Shown piece after piece: positions 40,055-50,156 of a DNA stretch of 64,000 nt. The translations under genes and the position numbers were made by a program. The DNA comes from Hydrogenophilales bacterium. Lineage in GTDB: Bacteria; Pseudomonadota; Gammaproteobacteria; Burkholderiales; Thiobacillaceae. The stretch's first letter is position 1. Each line of letters opens with the position of its first letter. The notes below the pieces were generated by a model that worked only from the letters and a program-made list of their open reading frames with translations, was not told the origin of the DNA and searched no databases. The stretch is taken from contig JACPYT010000006.1 of assembly GCA_016195805.1 (NCBI GenBank), positions 96,451 through 160,450 on the forward strand, written 5' to 3'.

Positions 40055-41104
40055 CTTGAAGACGCCGCCGCGCTGGCTGGCCTTTTCCCTGCTGGCGCTG
40101 GGACTGGCGGTGCTGCCGTTCCTGGTCGACGCTGGGATGGGGCGCTCGTGGGTGCGGCTGCTCGACCTCGCGCTCCTGTACGTCATCCTCGCGCTGGGAC
40201 TCAACATCGTCGTCGGCTACGCCGGCCTGCTCGATCTCGGCTACGTCGCGTTCTATGCGCTGGGGGCGTACGTCTATGCCTGGCTCGCCAGCCCGCAGTT
40301 CGGCCTGCATCTGCCGTTCTGGGCGGTGCTGCCGCTGGGCGCCGCGCTGGCCGCGCTGTTCGGCGTGCTGCTGGGCGCACCCACGCTGCGGCTGCGCGGC
40401 GACTATCTCGCCATCGTCACGCTGGGCTTCGGCGAGATCATCCGCATCTTCATGAACAACCTGAACGCGCCGGTCAACATCACCAACGGCCCGCAGGGGA
40501 TCAACCTGATCGATCCGGTGCGCCTCGGCAGCTTCGACCTGAGCCAGTCGCATCAGCTTTTCGGCTACACCTTCACCGGCATCCATCTCACCTACTATCT
40601 GTTCCTGCTGTTCACGCTGATGGTGATCTTCATTTCGATGCGGCTGGAGGATTCGCGCATCGGGCGCGCCTGGGTCGCCATCCGCGAGGACGAGATCGCC
40701 GCCGCCGCGACCGGCATCAACACGCGCAATCTCAAGCTGCTGGCGTTCGCCATGGGCGCCACCTTCGGCGGCCTGGCCGGCGGCCTGTTCGCCAGCTTCC
40801 AGGGCTTCATCAGCCCAGAATCGTTCAACCTCATGGAATCGATCATGATCCTCTGCATGATCGTGCTCGGCGGCATGGGGCATATCCCCGGGGTGATCTT
40901 CGGCGCGGTGGTGCTGACCCTGCTGCCCGAGGCGCTACGCTACACCGGCGACTGGCAGCGCGAGCTGTTCGGCCGGATCTACGTCGACCCGGCGGACCTG
41001 CGCATGCTGCTGTTCGGCGTCGCGCTGGTGGCGGTGATGCTGTATCGCCCCGCCGGGCTCCTGCCCTCGACGCGCCGCCGCCGCGAATTCGCCGACGCTA
41101 AGGG

Positions 41105-41108
<4 letters not shown>
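40047..41108 (+). CDS. livM: Branched-chain amino acid ABC transporter permease LivM
   Basis: The second permease, about 353 aa with around ten hydrophobic spans and the family motifs LALGLNIVVGYAGLLDLGYVA and GGMGHIPGVIFGA. The start is uncertain: GTG codons at 40029, 40038 and 40047 all overlap the livH end, and 40047 gives the smallest overlap (8 bp). The stop overlaps the livG ATG (ATGA). Confidence 0.93.
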
Positions 41109-41919
<811 letters not shown>

Positions 41920-41923
<4 letters not shown>

Positions 41924-42633
41924 GCGTACTGCTGGCAGTTCATCAATTGTCGGTCGCCTACGGCGGCATCCAGGCGGTCCGCGAGCTCAGCCTTGAGGTA
42001 GCGCCGGGCGAAATGGTCTGCCTCATCGGCGCCAACGGCGCCGGCAAGACCACCACGCTCAAGGCGCTCAGCGGGCTGCTTGCACCGCACGGCGGCAGCG
42101 TGCATTTCGACGGCCAGTCGATCACCCGGCTGCCCGCGCACGAGATCGCGCGGCGCGGATTGGCGCTGGTGCCGGAGGGGCGTGGCGTGTTCCCGCGCAT
42201 GTCGGTGGCCGAGAACCTGATGATGGGCGCCTACGTCCGCAATGATCGCGCGGTGATCGCCCGCGACCTCGACCAGGTCTACGCGCTGCTGCCACGCCTG
42301 ACCGAGCGCCGCGCGCAGATGGCCGGGCTGCTGTCCGGCGGCGAGCAGCAGATGCTGGCGCTGGGGCGCGCGATGATGGCGCGGCCGCGCCTGCTGCTGC
42401 TGGACGAGCCGAGCATGGGGTTGGCGCCGCTGATGGTGCAGGCGGTGTTCGATATCATCCGCCGGATTGCGGCCGACGGTGTGGCGGTGCTGCTGATCGA
42501 ACAGAACGCGCATCTCGCGCTGAAGACTTGCGCGCGCGGCTACGTGCTGGAGAACGGGGTCGTCACGCTGAGCGGTCCGGCGTCCGACCTCGCCGCCAAC
42601 CCGGCGGTGCGCCAGGCCTACCTCGGCGAATAA
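41920..42633 (+). CDS. livF: Branched-chain amino acid ABC transporter ATP-binding protein LivF
   Basis: A 237-aa ATPase, the last gene of the operon. Walker A GANGAGKTTTLKAL, signature LSGGEQQMLALGRAM, Walker B LLLLDEPSMGLAP and IEQNAH are intact. ATG 41920 overlaps the livG stop. An upstream in-frame extension to 41809 is a shadow of livG. Confidence 0.95.
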
Positions 42634-42647
42634 ACGCTGAACAAGTT

Positions 42648-42690
42648 GTCACCCCGGCGCTTGTGCCCTTTGGGTATTCGCCGGAATGAC
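42648..42690. repeat. Short interspersed palindromic repeat, second copy
   Basis: GTCACCCCGGCG...TATTCGCCGGAATGAC has the same ends as the repeat at 33022-33084 with a different centre. It lies between livF and the convergent 5-FCL gene. Confidence 0.7.
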
Positions 42691-42713
42691 AAAATTGGAC
42701 TTCCAGTGTTTCC

Positions 42714-43304
42714 CTAGCCGTGGTTCGAGTTGAAGCGGTGCAGCCGGCGTTCGGTCAACACCGCGTCGAGCGGCATGTCCCACGGGTCGTGCGGCAGCGC
42801 CGCCACTTGCTGGCATTCGAAGGCGATTCCCACCAGCCGCGGCTTGCGCCAATGGCGCCGGTGCCGCATGAAGGCCAGCGTGGCGTCGTAGTAGCCGCCG
42901 CCCATGCCCAGCCGGTAGCCCTGATTGTCGAACCCAACCAGCGGCATCAGCAAGAGGTCGAGCTGGCGCGCGCGCAGCGGCTTGGCGTCGAGCGGCTCGG
43001 GGATGCCGTAGCGGTTTTCCTTCATGCGCGTGTTGCGGCCCAGCCGCCCGAACCGCATCACCCGGCCGCGGCGCGGCAGCACCGGCAGGTAGCATGCGCG
43101 CTGCATGCACAGGGCCTGGTTGAGCAGGGGGTGGATGTCGAATTCGCCGCCTTGCGGCAGATAGAAGCCGATGCGCTGCGACCGCAGCAACAGCCCGTGG
43201 CGTAGCGCCAGACGCAACGAGGCGCGCGCGGCCTGGCGGCGCTCAGCCGGCTTGAACGCGTTGCGCGCGGCCTTGAGTTGCCGCCTGAGGGTGTATTTGT
43301 CCAT
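42714..43304 (-). CDS. 5-formyltetrahydrofolate cyclo-ligase
   Basis: MthfS/YgfA converts 5-formyl-THF to methenyl-THF, recycling folate. The 196-aa protein has the N-terminal LRRQLKAARNAF basic helix, the FYLPQGGEFD block and the ATP-binding GYRLGMGGGYYDATLA signature. ATG 43304 gives the normal size; the longer frame to 43376 runs into the 6S RNA gene and is rejected. Order zapB-zapA-6S RNA-this gene equals the conserved zapA-ssrS-ygfA arrangement. Confidence 0.93.
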   Translation of the reverse strand: MDKYTLRRQLKAARNAFKPAERRQAARASLRLALRHGLLLRSQRIGFYLPQGGEFDIHPLLNQALCMQRACYLPVLPRRGRVMRFGRLGRNTRMKENRYGIPEPLDAKPLRARQLDLLLMPLVGFDNQGYRLGMGGGYYDATLAFMRHRRHWRKPRLVGIAFECQQVAALPHDPWDMPLDAVLTERRLHRFNSNHG

Positions 43305-43315
43305 CGAGAAAAGAG

Positions 43316-43498
43316 GCTCCCCGCCTGTGCCGTGACTGGCTGCGGACTCTTGAACCTGGGTCCAAGACGGCCGCAATCAAAGGCGCTTTGGGCACATGAG
43401 ACGTGTCACGCGCACACCCGCACCGGAATAGACCGCAGCCTTGCACGTATGCATTGGTTCAGAGAAATTGCAACCAGCCTCGAACACCGCAGGGAGCA
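43316..43498 (-). ncRNA. ssrS: 6S RNA
   Basis: The gap between zapA and 5-FCL is the standard locus for 6S RNA. On the minus strand a closing stem CTCCC...GGGAG brackets about 180 nt, with CTGCGGTGTTCG near the 5' side, a long central bubble, the characteristic terminal hairpin CTTGGACCCAGGTTCAAG and a 3' AGTCCGCAGCC segment. 6S RNA mimics an open promoter and sequesters sigma-70 RNA polymerase in stationary phase. Exact ends are estimated. Confidence 0.85.
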
Positions 43499-43506
43499 GC
43501 ACCAGT

Positions 43507-43809
43507 TTAGAAGAGTTTGTCCTGATCTTCCAGCACAGAATCCAGCAGCGTGTTGCAGTGGGTCAGGCGAGTCCGCGTTTCCTCGACCAGACCGCCGCCG
43601 CCCTGGGTCAGCAGGTCGTGCGCCAGGTTGAGCCCCGCCATGATGGCGATGCGCTCGGCGCCGATCACCTTGCTGCTTTCGCGGATCTCGCGCATTTTCT
43701 GGTCCAGGTAGTCGGCGGCCGCGATCAGCGCCGACTCCTCCTCGCGCGAACATGCCACCTTGTAGGCGCGGCCCAGAATATGGATTTCGATCGAGCGGGG
43801 GCCGGCCAT
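43507..43809 (-). CDS. zapA: Cell division protein ZapA
   Basis: A 100-aa FtsZ-ring stabiliser. The N-terminal IEIHILGRAYKVAC head is followed by YLDQKMREIRE and the dimer/tetramer coiled coil (IAIMAGLNLAHDLL onward). ATG 43809 shares a base with the upstream gene's stop (TGATG). The 6S RNA gene follows directly. Confidence 0.93.
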   Translation of the reverse strand: MAGPRSIEIHILGRAYKVACSREEESALIAAADYLDQKMREIRESSKVIGAERIAIMAGLNLAHDLLTQGGGGLVEETRTRLTHCNTLLDSVLEDQDKLF

Positions 43810-44006
43810 CACGCGTCCTCCGGCAAGGTGTCGAGCAGCGCATGCAGCCGGGTCTTGGCGGCATCCAGCCGGGTCGTCAGCTGCCTGTTGTCCTGTTGCG
43901 CAGCGAGCACCTGCTGGCGCAGCGCGATGTTTTCCTGCCGCAGCGCGTGGCACAGCTCGGCCACCTGGCGGATCTTGGCTTCGAGGGTATCGAGTTCGGC
44001 GTGCAT
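43809..44006 (-). CDS. ZapB-like coiled-coil division protein
   Basis: A 65-aa protein, almost entirely heptad-repeat coiled coil (LDTLEAKIRQVAELCHALRQ, then ENIALRQQVLAAQQDNRQL). It is the small partner usually found immediately upstream of zapA in betaproteobacteria (TIGR02449/ZapB-like). Its one-base overlap with zapA indicates coupled translation. Assignment to ZapB rests on architecture and position. Confidence 0.82.
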   Translation of the reverse strand: MHAELDTLEAKIRQVAELCHALRQENIALRQQVLAAQQDNRQLTTRLDAAKTRLHALLDTLPEDA

Positions 44007-44042
44007 GGCGGGACTATAGGGGGCGACGTGCGGACGGTCAAT

Positions 44043-44313
44043 CTAGGGCCTGTTAACGCTAATTTCGCGCCTGCGTTGCCACGAGAAAGCGATGGATGCA
44101 AGGCGCGTCGCGCTGGCAAGGGCCATCCCTTGCCAAGCGGCGCAACGCCGCAGACGCGCTTCCTCGTGGCAACCCGGAGGGGCGGGCCGATTCGGGCGCA
44201 TCCCTTTGTCGCAGGTCGCTTGCTGTGAGCGGCACAGCGGCGTGCCCTGCTTCGCGGGCTGCATCCCGAATCGGCCTCGCCGCAGGCGCGAAATTAGCGT
44301 TAACAGGCCCTAG
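44043..44313. repeat. Structured intergenic repeat element, copy 2 (271 bp)
   Basis: Perfect 33-bp terminal inverted repeats (44043-44075 and 44281-44313), starting CTAGGGCCTGTTAACG. Internal stem A is 44075-44091 with 44157-44173 (17 bp, one mismatch), with inner hairpin GGCAAGGG-CCAT-CCCTTGCC. Stem B is 44185-44196 with 44265-44276 (12 bp, perfect). Compared with copy 1 (opposite orientation) the loop of stem A is highly similar, while all stems differ in sequence and remain paired. It lies between the ZapB-like gene and the btuB leader. Confidence 0.92.
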
Positions 44314-44322
44314 CATTATAAT
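44294..44322 (+). promoter_or_regulatory. Candidate promoter of the btuB riboswitch transcript
   Basis: TATAAT (44317-44322) lies 17 bp after TTAGCG (44294-44299). The -35 hexamer is inside the right terminal repeat of the structured element, so the element may provide part of the promoter. Confidence 0.5.
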
Positions 44323-44328
44323 GCGCGC

Positions 44329-44510
44329 CTTCAGGTGCCGACGCGGCTTTCCGCCGCCGAGGATAAACGGGAAACAGGTGCACGGTTTTCAACCGCCATG
44401 CCTGTGCTGCCCCCGCAACGGTAAGCGCTAAACGGTCCATCACACATGCCACTGGGCTCGCCCGGGAAGGCGTTGGATTTCAGGCGCGAGCCCGGATACC
44501 GGCCTGAGCC
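44329..44510 (+). ncRNA. Cobalamin (AdoCbl) riboswitch
   Basis: The conserved elements appear in order: TCAGGTGCC, GGGAAACAGGTG, the B12 box CTGCCCCCGCAACGGTAAGC, CCACTG, GGGAAGGCG and the closing GCGAGCCCGGATACCGGCCTGA region. It precedes btuB by about 75 nt and is expected to repress btuB-cobO when adenosylcobalamin is plentiful. Confidence 0.96.
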
Positions 44511-44583
44511 CTGCATGGCAGTTGCCATGCAGAGGATCGTGCAACGCGCCTGCGGGGAACCGGGCGCCCAATTGGAATTCATC

Positions 44584-46644
44584 ATGCGTCAAACCTCTCT
44601 TGCGCTCGCCCTTGGCGTTGTCTTCGCTTCATCCGCCTGCGCGGAAACCCTGCCGGAATATGTAGGCGACACCATCGTCGTGACGCCGACCCGCTTCAGC
44701 GACCTTGCGAGCGATCGCGCGGTCAATGTCACCGTCATCACACGCGAGGAAATCGAGCGCAACCCCGCCGTAACCCTGCCCGAAATTCTTCAGGATTACG
44801 CCGGCATCGGAATGCGCGATCTGTTTGGCAACAACGCGTCGGATAGCACCGTTGATCTGCGTGGATTTGGTGCTGCAGCTGAGCAGAACACCTTGATCCT
44901 GGTCGATGGCGTGAAGCAGAACGACATCGACTTGTCCGGCGTGGTCTGGTCGGCGATCCCGCTGTCGGCCATCGAGCGCATCGAGATCGTGCGCGGTGGA
45001 AACAGCGTCCTGCATGGCGCAGGCGCCGTGGGTGGCGTCATCAATATCATCACCCGCTCGCCTGCGGACAGCTCCAACGAAGCCACGGTGAGCGCACGCT
45101 ACGGAAGCTTCAACACCAGCAACGTGCAAGCCACGGGAAATCTGGTCGGGGAGAACATGGGGTTGACGCTGTCCGCTGGCAATGACCGCTCCGATGGCTG
45201 GCGCGAGAACAACGAAAACCGCCAGAGCAATTTTTACGGTAACGCCCGTTGGAAACTCGAAAATGGCGAGGTCGGGTTCAAGCTCGGCGCGGACACGCAA
45301 AGTCTGCACCTGCCGGGCGGACGTTTCGTCGAGCCGGACAAGAATCTGAACGACCTGGCTCTCGATCCCAAAGGCGCACAGACGCCGCGCGACTGGGCGA
45401 ATCGAGACGGGTGGCAGGCGGCGCTCAGCGGCCAGTTCCGATTGCCGAAGGGCGAATTTGCCGCGGACCTGAATTACCGCAGCAAGGACCAGGAGGCGTA
45501 CTTCTATCAGGGCGGGTATCCGGACTACCGCAGGACAACGCTCGACATGTGGACCTTCTCGCCGCGGGTCAAGCTGCCGCTGCAGATGGGTGGGCTGGAA
45601 CACGAAGTCATCCTGGGCCTCGACCAGGAGCTATGGGACTACCATCTCGCGGTATCCAACGACCCCGCCAATATCGGCCAGCCGATCAATCGTGTACAGG
45701 CCGACCAGCGCAACACTGCGCTCTATGCGCAAGACCACCTGCGCGTGAGCGATGCGCTGAGTCTGACAGCAGGCGCGCGGGTGGAATGGTTCAGGATCAG
45801 GGCTTCTGACAGCTTCGATCCTACGGCGCCGGGTAGTTCGATCTATGGATCCGCTGCGCCCACGGGTGAACAGAACGAACGCGAATCCGCCTGGAACCTT
45901 GGCGCGCGTTATCGTATCGCGCCCGGACAGACGCTCTATGCCAAGGCCGGCCGCAGTTTCCGCTTTGCGACCGTGGACGAGATTTACGAATACACGCCCA
46001 CTTACTCACGCCAATTCCAGTTCCTCAAGCCGCAGACCTCATACGATGAGGAACTGGGCTGGGAGTTCGGTACGGTCCGTCATGGCGGCCGGGTCGCGTT
46101 TTACCACGCGCGCGTCGAGGACGAGATCCATCTCGATCCCTACAGCGCGGGGGTCGGCAACACCAACCTGCCGCCGTTGCGGCGTTACGGACTGGAGGTC
46201 GAAGGCCGCGAGAGTGTGGGTGTCGTCGATCTGTCTGCAGCCTATACGCTGGCCTTTGCCGAGTTCACGAGCGGGGTATTCAACGGCGTTTCGTTGAAGG
46301 GGAACAACGTGCCTCTCGTGCCGCGGCACAAGCTTGCCCTGGTTGCGACGTGGAATATCAACGCGGCGACGCGGCTGACTGGCAGCGCCAATTACGTCAG
46401 CGACGAGTACATGGACAACGACGAGCCCAATACGCTGGGCGTGAAAATCCCTGCGTATACCGTGGCTGATGTTCGGCTGGAGCATGGCGTCGGCAACTGG
46501 AAATTCGCCGCAGCCATCAACAATCTGTTCGATGAGAAATACTACACTTACGCCGTCCGCAGCCAGTTCGATGCCGACCGTTATTCAGCTTACCCGCTGC
46601 CCGGCCGACATGGCTGGGTCAGCGCGGAATACCGGTTCAAATGA
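44584..46644 (+). CDS. btuB: TonB-dependent vitamin B12 receptor
   Basis: A 686-aa outer membrane receptor with signal peptide (about 1-20, ACA-ETLP), TonB box DTIVVTPTRF, plug domain (VTLPEILQDYAGIGMRDL...DLRGFGAAAEQNTLILVDG...IERIEIVRGG) and a 22-strand barrel ending in EYRFK. The cobalamin riboswitch directly upstream and cobO downstream make B12 (or cobinamide) the substrate. ATG 44584 is chosen; an in-frame opening from 44446 lies within the riboswitch. No btuCDF is in the window. Confidence 0.93.
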   Translation: MRQTSLALALGVVFASSACAETLPEYVGDTIVVTPTRFSDLASDRAVNVTVITREEIERNPAVTLPEILQDYAGIGMRDLFGNNASDSTVDLRGFGAAAEQNTLILVDGVKQNDIDLSGVVWSAIPLSAIERIEIVRGGNSVLHGAGAVGGVINIITRSPADSSNEATVSARYGSFNTSNVQATGNLVGENMGLTLSAGNDRSDGWRENNENRQSNFYGNARWKLENGEVGFKLGADTQSLHLPGGRFVEPDKNLNDLALDPKGAQTPRDWANRDGWQAALSGQFRLPKGEFAADLNYRSKDQEAYFYQGGYPDYRRTTLDMWTFSPRVKLPLQMGGLEHEVILGLDQELWDYHLAVSNDPANIGQPINRVQADQRNTALYAQDHLRVSDALSLTAGARVEWFRIRASDSFDPTAPGSSIYGSAAPTGEQNERESAWNLGARYRIAPGQTLYAKAGRSFRFATVDEIYEYTPTYSRQFQFLKPQTSYDEELGWEFGTVRHGGRVAFYHARVEDEIHLDPYSAGVGNTNLPPLRRYGLEVEGRESVGVVDLSAAYTLAFAEFTSGVFNGVSLKGNNVPLVPRHKLALVATWNINAATRLTGSANYVSDEYMDNDEPNTLGVKIPAYTVADVRLEHGVGNWKFAAAINNLFDEKYYTYAVRSQFDADRYSAYPLPGRHGWVSAEYRFK

Positions 46645-46686
46645 CGAGTGGGCCAGACTGATGTAGATGCGAACGAGGGACAGTGC

Positions 46687-47292
46687 ATGAGCGAACCCGA
46701 TCGTAATGCGCGCCACGCCGCGCGCATGGCGCGCAAGAAGGCGCTGGTCGACGCCGCTATCGCCGCTGCCAGCGACGAACGCGGGCTGCTCCTCGTCATC
46801 ACCGGCAACGGCAAGGGCAAGAGCACGTCGGCCTTCGGCATGGTGGCGCGCGCGTTGGGTCACGGCATGAAGGTCGGCGTGGTGCAGTTCATCAAGGCGC
46901 GCACCGACACCGGCGAGGAGGTCTTCCTCGGCCGGCAGCCCGGCGTCGAATGGCACGTCACCGGCGACGGCTTCACTTGGGATACGCAGAACCGCGAGCA
47001 GGATATTGCCACCGCCGAACGCGGCTGGACGATTGCCGCGCGCATGCTGGCCGATCCCGCGTTCAATCTGGTCGTGCTCGACGAGCTGACCTATCTCATG
47101 AGCTACGGTTATCTCGACAGCGACACGGTGCTCGATGCGCTGGCCAACCGGCCGCCGATGCAGCACGTCGTCGTCACCGGACGCGCCGCGTCGAGTGCCT
47201 TGATCGAACTGGCCGACACCGTGTCGGTCATCGCCGACGAGAAACATGCCTTCCGCGCCGGCGTGAAGGCGCAGCCCGGCATCGATCTGTAA
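46687..47292 (+). CDS. cobO: Corrinoid adenosyltransferase
   Basis: CobO/BtuR transfers adenosyl from ATP to cob(I)alamin. The 201-aa protein has the ATP loop GNGKGKSTSAFG (about 39-50), VGVVQFIKA, and VVLDELTYLMSYGYL typical of the family. It lies 42 bp after btuB and would share the riboswitch, coupling uptake to activation. ATG 46687 is chosen because GAGGGAC lies upstream. Confidence 0.95.
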   Translation: MSEPDRNARHAARMARKKALVDAAIAAASDERGLLLVITGNGKGKSTSAFGMVARALGHGMKVGVVQFIKARTDTGEEVFLGRQPGVEWHVTGDGFTWDTQNREQDIATAERGWTIAARMLADPAFNLVVLDELTYLMSYGYLDSDTVLDALANRPPMQHVVVTGRAASSALIELADTVSVIADEKHAFRAGVKAQPGIDL

Positions 47293-47348
47293 TCACCCTG
47301 TAACCGTCCTGCCATACAACGGAGGTTTTCCGACAAGGAGAGCTTGCC

Positions 47349-48527
47349 GTGCGTATCCTGATGGTGTCCGACGTGTACTTCCCGCGCGTCAACGGCGTAT
47401 CCACGTCCATTCAAACTTTGCGCCAGGTGCTGGCCGAAGCGGGCCACACGAGCGTGCTGGTGACGCCGGACTATCCGGCTGCGGCCGCCGAGCCCGGCAT
47501 CGTGCGGGTGCCGGGGTGGCAGATTCCGCGCGACCCGGAAGACCGTCTGATGCATCCGCGCGCGCTGGCCGGCGCGCTGGACGCGCTCGATCCTGCCGAT
47601 TTTGACCTCGTCCACATCCACACGCCTTTCCTGGCGCACCGTGCCGGCGTGCGCTGGGCCCGCAGGAACGGCCTGCCGTGCGTCGAGACCTATCACACGC
47701 TGTTCGAGGAATACTTCCATCACTATCTGCCCTTCCTGCCGAAAACCCTGTTGGCGGCGGCGGCGCGGATGATCTCGCGCAAGGAATGCGATGGCGTCAC
47801 CGCGGTGATCGCGCCGTCGTCGGCGATGAAGAACGCGTTGCGGGCGTACGGCGTCAGCAGTCCCGTCCACATCATTCCCACCGGGCTGCGGCAGGCGGAT
47901 TTTTCCAATTGCGACGGCCCCGCGTTTCGCGCCCGTCACGGTATCGCGCCGGAGCGGCCGGTGATGGCTTACGTAGGACGGGTGGCGTTCGAGAAGAACC
48001 TGGATTTCCTGCTGCAGGTGACCGACGCGGTGCGACGCAGCCTGCCCGACGTGCTGCTCGTCATCGCCGGCGAAGGCCCCGCACAGGCCTCGCTCGAACG
48101 CGCGGTGGCGAAACGCGGCCTCGCCGACAACGTGCGCTTCGTCGGCTACCTCGAGCGCCGGACCGAGCTGCCGGCCTGCTACTGCGCGGCGGATGTCTTC
48201 GTTTTCGCGTCCAAAACCGAAACCCAGGGGTTGGTGCTGCTGGAGGCGATGGCGCTCGGCGTGCCGGTGGTCGGCTTGGCCGAGATGGGCACCCGGGACG
48301 TGCTGCAGGAAGGGCAGGGCTGCCGCATCGCGCCGGACGATGTGGCGGGCTTTGCCCGGGTGCTGTTGCCGCTGCTCACCGATCGCGCGACAGCGCAGGT
48401 GCTCGGCACGGTCGGCAAGGCCTACGCGGCCAACTGGAGCGAGGCGCGCATGGGCGAAGCCATTCTTGCGCTCTACCAGAGCCTGCAAGCGCAGGCCGCA
48501 TCCCGACCCAGGCTGCGCGCGGCATAA
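47349..48527 (+). CDS. Glycosyltransferase family 4 protein
   Basis: A 392-aa GT-B enzyme with N-terminal acceptor lobe (MRILMVSDVYFPRVNGVSTS, HIHTPFLAHRAG) and C-terminal donor lobe (YVGRVAFEKNLDFLL, FVFASKTETQGLVLLEAMA, containing the E-x7-E retaining motif). It resembles diacylglycerol/phosphatidylinositol-type glycosyltransferases; the acceptor is unknown. The start is GTG 47349, supported by AAGGAG 9 bp upstream. Followed by gluQ. Confidence 0.87.
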   Translation: MRILMVSDVYFPRVNGVSTSIQTLRQVLAEAGHTSVLVTPDYPAAAAEPGIVRVPGWQIPRDPEDRLMHPRALAGALDALDPADFDLVHIHTPFLAHRAGVRWARRNGLPCVETYHTLFEEYFHHYLPFLPKTLLAAAARMISRKECDGVTAVIAPSSAMKNALRAYGVSSPVHIIPTGLRQADFSNCDGPAFRARHGIAPERPVMAYVGRVAFEKNLDFLLQVTDAVRRSLPDVLLVIAGEGPAQASLERAVAKRGLADNVRFVGYLERRTELPACYCAADVFVFASKTETQGLVLLEAMALGVPVVGLAEMGTRDVLQEGQGCRIAPDDVAGFARVLLPLLTDRATAQVLGTVGKAYAANWSEARMGEAILALYQSLQAQAASRPRLRAA

Positions 48528-48534
48528 TGGCTGG

Positions 48535-49440
48535 GTGAATCCCGCACCCTACGTCGGGCGCTTTGCGCCATCTCCCACCGGTCCCCTGCACTTCGGTTCG
48601 CTGGTCGCTGCCGTGGCGAGTTTTCTCGACGCCCGCACGGCCGGCGGGCGTTGGCTTTTACGCATGGAAGACCTCGACCGGCCCCGCTGCGAGCCCGGTG
48701 CGGCCGACACCATCCTGCGCCAGCTGGAGGCCTATGGCCTGCAATGGGACGGCGCCATGCTCCAGCAGTCGCAGCGCGACGATGCCTATGCCGCGGCGCT
48801 CGATGCGCTGAAAGCGCGCGGCGCGGCCTATCCCTGCGCCTGCACCCGCAGCCAGCTGGCGCAGGCGCCGCGCAACCACGAGGGCGAGATCATTTATCCC
48901 GGCACCTGCCGCGACGGCCTGCCGCCCGGCGCGATCGCCCGCGCCTGGCGGGTGCGGGTGCCGGATGTGAGCACCCGCTTTCACGACCGCATCCACGGCG
49001 ACCTGGAGCAGAATCTGGCCAACGACGTCGGCGACTTCATCGTCAGGCGCGCCGACGGCCTGTTCGCCTACCAGCTGGCGGTGGTGGTCGACGACGCCTT
49101 CCAGGGCATCACCCACGTCGTGCGCGGCGCCGACCTGCTGTGGAACACCCCGCGCCAGATTTATCTGCAAGACCTGCTCGACCTGCCGACGCCGATTTAC
49201 GCGCATGTGCCGCTCATCACCAACGCCGCCGGACAGAAGCTGTCCAAGCAGACCCTCGCCCCGGCCCTGCCCGAGGCCGGGCGGGGCGCGGTGCTGGCCC
49301 TCGCCCTCGCCGTGCTGGGCCATCCGCCGCCGCCCGAGCTGAACAATGCCGGGCCGGCACAGCTGCTGGCATGGGCAAGCACGCACTGGCGGATCGAGCA
49401 GGTACCGCTGCAGCCCGCCATTGCCAACGCCGCCCCCTGA
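48535..49440 (+). CDS. gluQ: Glutamyl-Q tRNA(Asp) synthetase
   Basis: A GluRS paralogue lacking the anticodon domain; it glutamylates queuosine in tRNA-Asp. The 301-aa protein has GRFAPSPTGPLHFGSL (HIGH-like), RMEDLDRPR, the zinc ligands CACTRSQ and YPGTCRDG, and KLSKQ (KMSKS-like). The start is GTG 48535, just after the glycosyltransferase; the longer frame from 48193 is a shadow. Confidence 0.93.
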   Translation: MNPAPYVGRFAPSPTGPLHFGSLVAAVASFLDARTAGGRWLLRMEDLDRPRCEPGAADTILRQLEAYGLQWDGAMLQQSQRDDAYAAALDALKARGAAYPCACTRSQLAQAPRNHEGEIIYPGTCRDGLPPGAIARAWRVRVPDVSTRFHDRIHGDLEQNLANDVGDFIVRRADGLFAYQLAVVVDDAFQGITHVVRGADLLWNTPRQIYLQDLLDLPTPIYAHVPLITNAAGQKLSKQTLAPALPEAGRGAVLALALAVLGHPPPPELNNAGPAQLLAWASTHWRIEQVPLQPAIANAAP

Positions 49441-49482
49441 CCCGACAATCCACTCACCGCTCACTGTTTACCGCTCACCAAA

Positions 49483-50037
49483 ATGGCCCAACTTCCGCCC
49501 GCCGTCGAACAGGTCCTGCGTGTCCACGCGTCCTTCATCCACACCGTGGTCAATGCCCTGCGCGACCGCAGCCAGCTGCCCGACCTGGTGAAGCAGCTCG
49601 ACGCTGCCGAGCAGGCCGGCTGGGCGCGGCTGGTCGGCGCGCTGCGCCACGTGATCAACGGCCGCCGCGATCCGTCGATCAAGTTGGGACTGGACGAGGA
49701 GGACGGCATCCTGCTCGATGCCATCCTGCGCGGCCTCGACAACCCTGCCACGCTGCCGCCGCTGGATGCCCAGCCGGACGGCAGCAGCGCCGCCCCCGGC
49801 CTGGCTGCGCTGATCGATGCCTCGGCGCGCGGCGACGCGCAGGCGATGTCCGTGCTCGCCAACATGGCCGAACAGATGATGAAGGCGGGCGGCGACATGG
49901 CCTTGCTGGGCGGGCGCATGCGGCGTCTCGTCAACGGCGAGCGCGACGCCGACCAGCTCGTCGCCGGCATGGGGCCGCTGGGCCGCGAACTGCTGATCAG
50001 CCTGCTCGACGAACTGGCGAGGCTGCGGCCGCAGTAA
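49483..50037 (+). CDS. Conserved-looking hypothetical protein
   Basis: A 184-aa soluble, helical protein (LPPAVEQVLRVHASFIHTVV start; RHVINGRRDPSIKLGLDEED and GRMRRLVNGERDADQLVAGM segments) with no signal peptide or membrane span. Leu/Ala-rich composition and normal codon bias support a real gene. It lies 42 bp after gluQ on the same strand. I do not recognise the family. Confidence 0.7.
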   Translation: MAQLPPAVEQVLRVHASFIHTVVNALRDRSQLPDLVKQLDAAEQAGWARLVGALRHVINGRRDPSIKLGLDEEDGILLDAILRGLDNPATLPPLDAQPDGSSAAPGLAALIDASARGDAQAMSVLANMAEQMMKAGGDMALLGGRMRRLVNGERDADQLVAGMGPLGRELLISLLDELARLRPQ

Positions 50038-50084
50038 ATCCTGCGCAAACCGGACATCGCCGCTTTCCCGTCGTGCGGGGCGCT

Positions 50085-50114
50085 TTGACAGGGTGCGCCG
50101 CGATCAGCTAAAAT
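50085..50114 (+). promoter_or_regulatory. Sigma-70 promoter of the tRNA gene
   Basis: Consensus TTGACA (50085-50090) and TAAAAT (50109-50114) with 18-bp spacing, about 40 bp upstream of the tRNA, followed by a GC-rich discriminator (GCGCGCC) as expected for stringent control. Confidence 0.75.
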
Positions 50115-50156
50115 GCGCGCCTTTTCGGCGGTCCTCAGCCGGAAAAGCAGTCCCAG

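Noticed and set aside
37625..40207. An 860-codon minus-strand frame across livK-livH
   Set aside because: Antisense shadow spanning several real genes and a terminator; no domain content.
44043..44313. Short frames on both strands inside structured repeat copy 2
   Set aside because: The near-mirror-image peptides on the two strands are produced by the inverted-repeat structure, not by coding.
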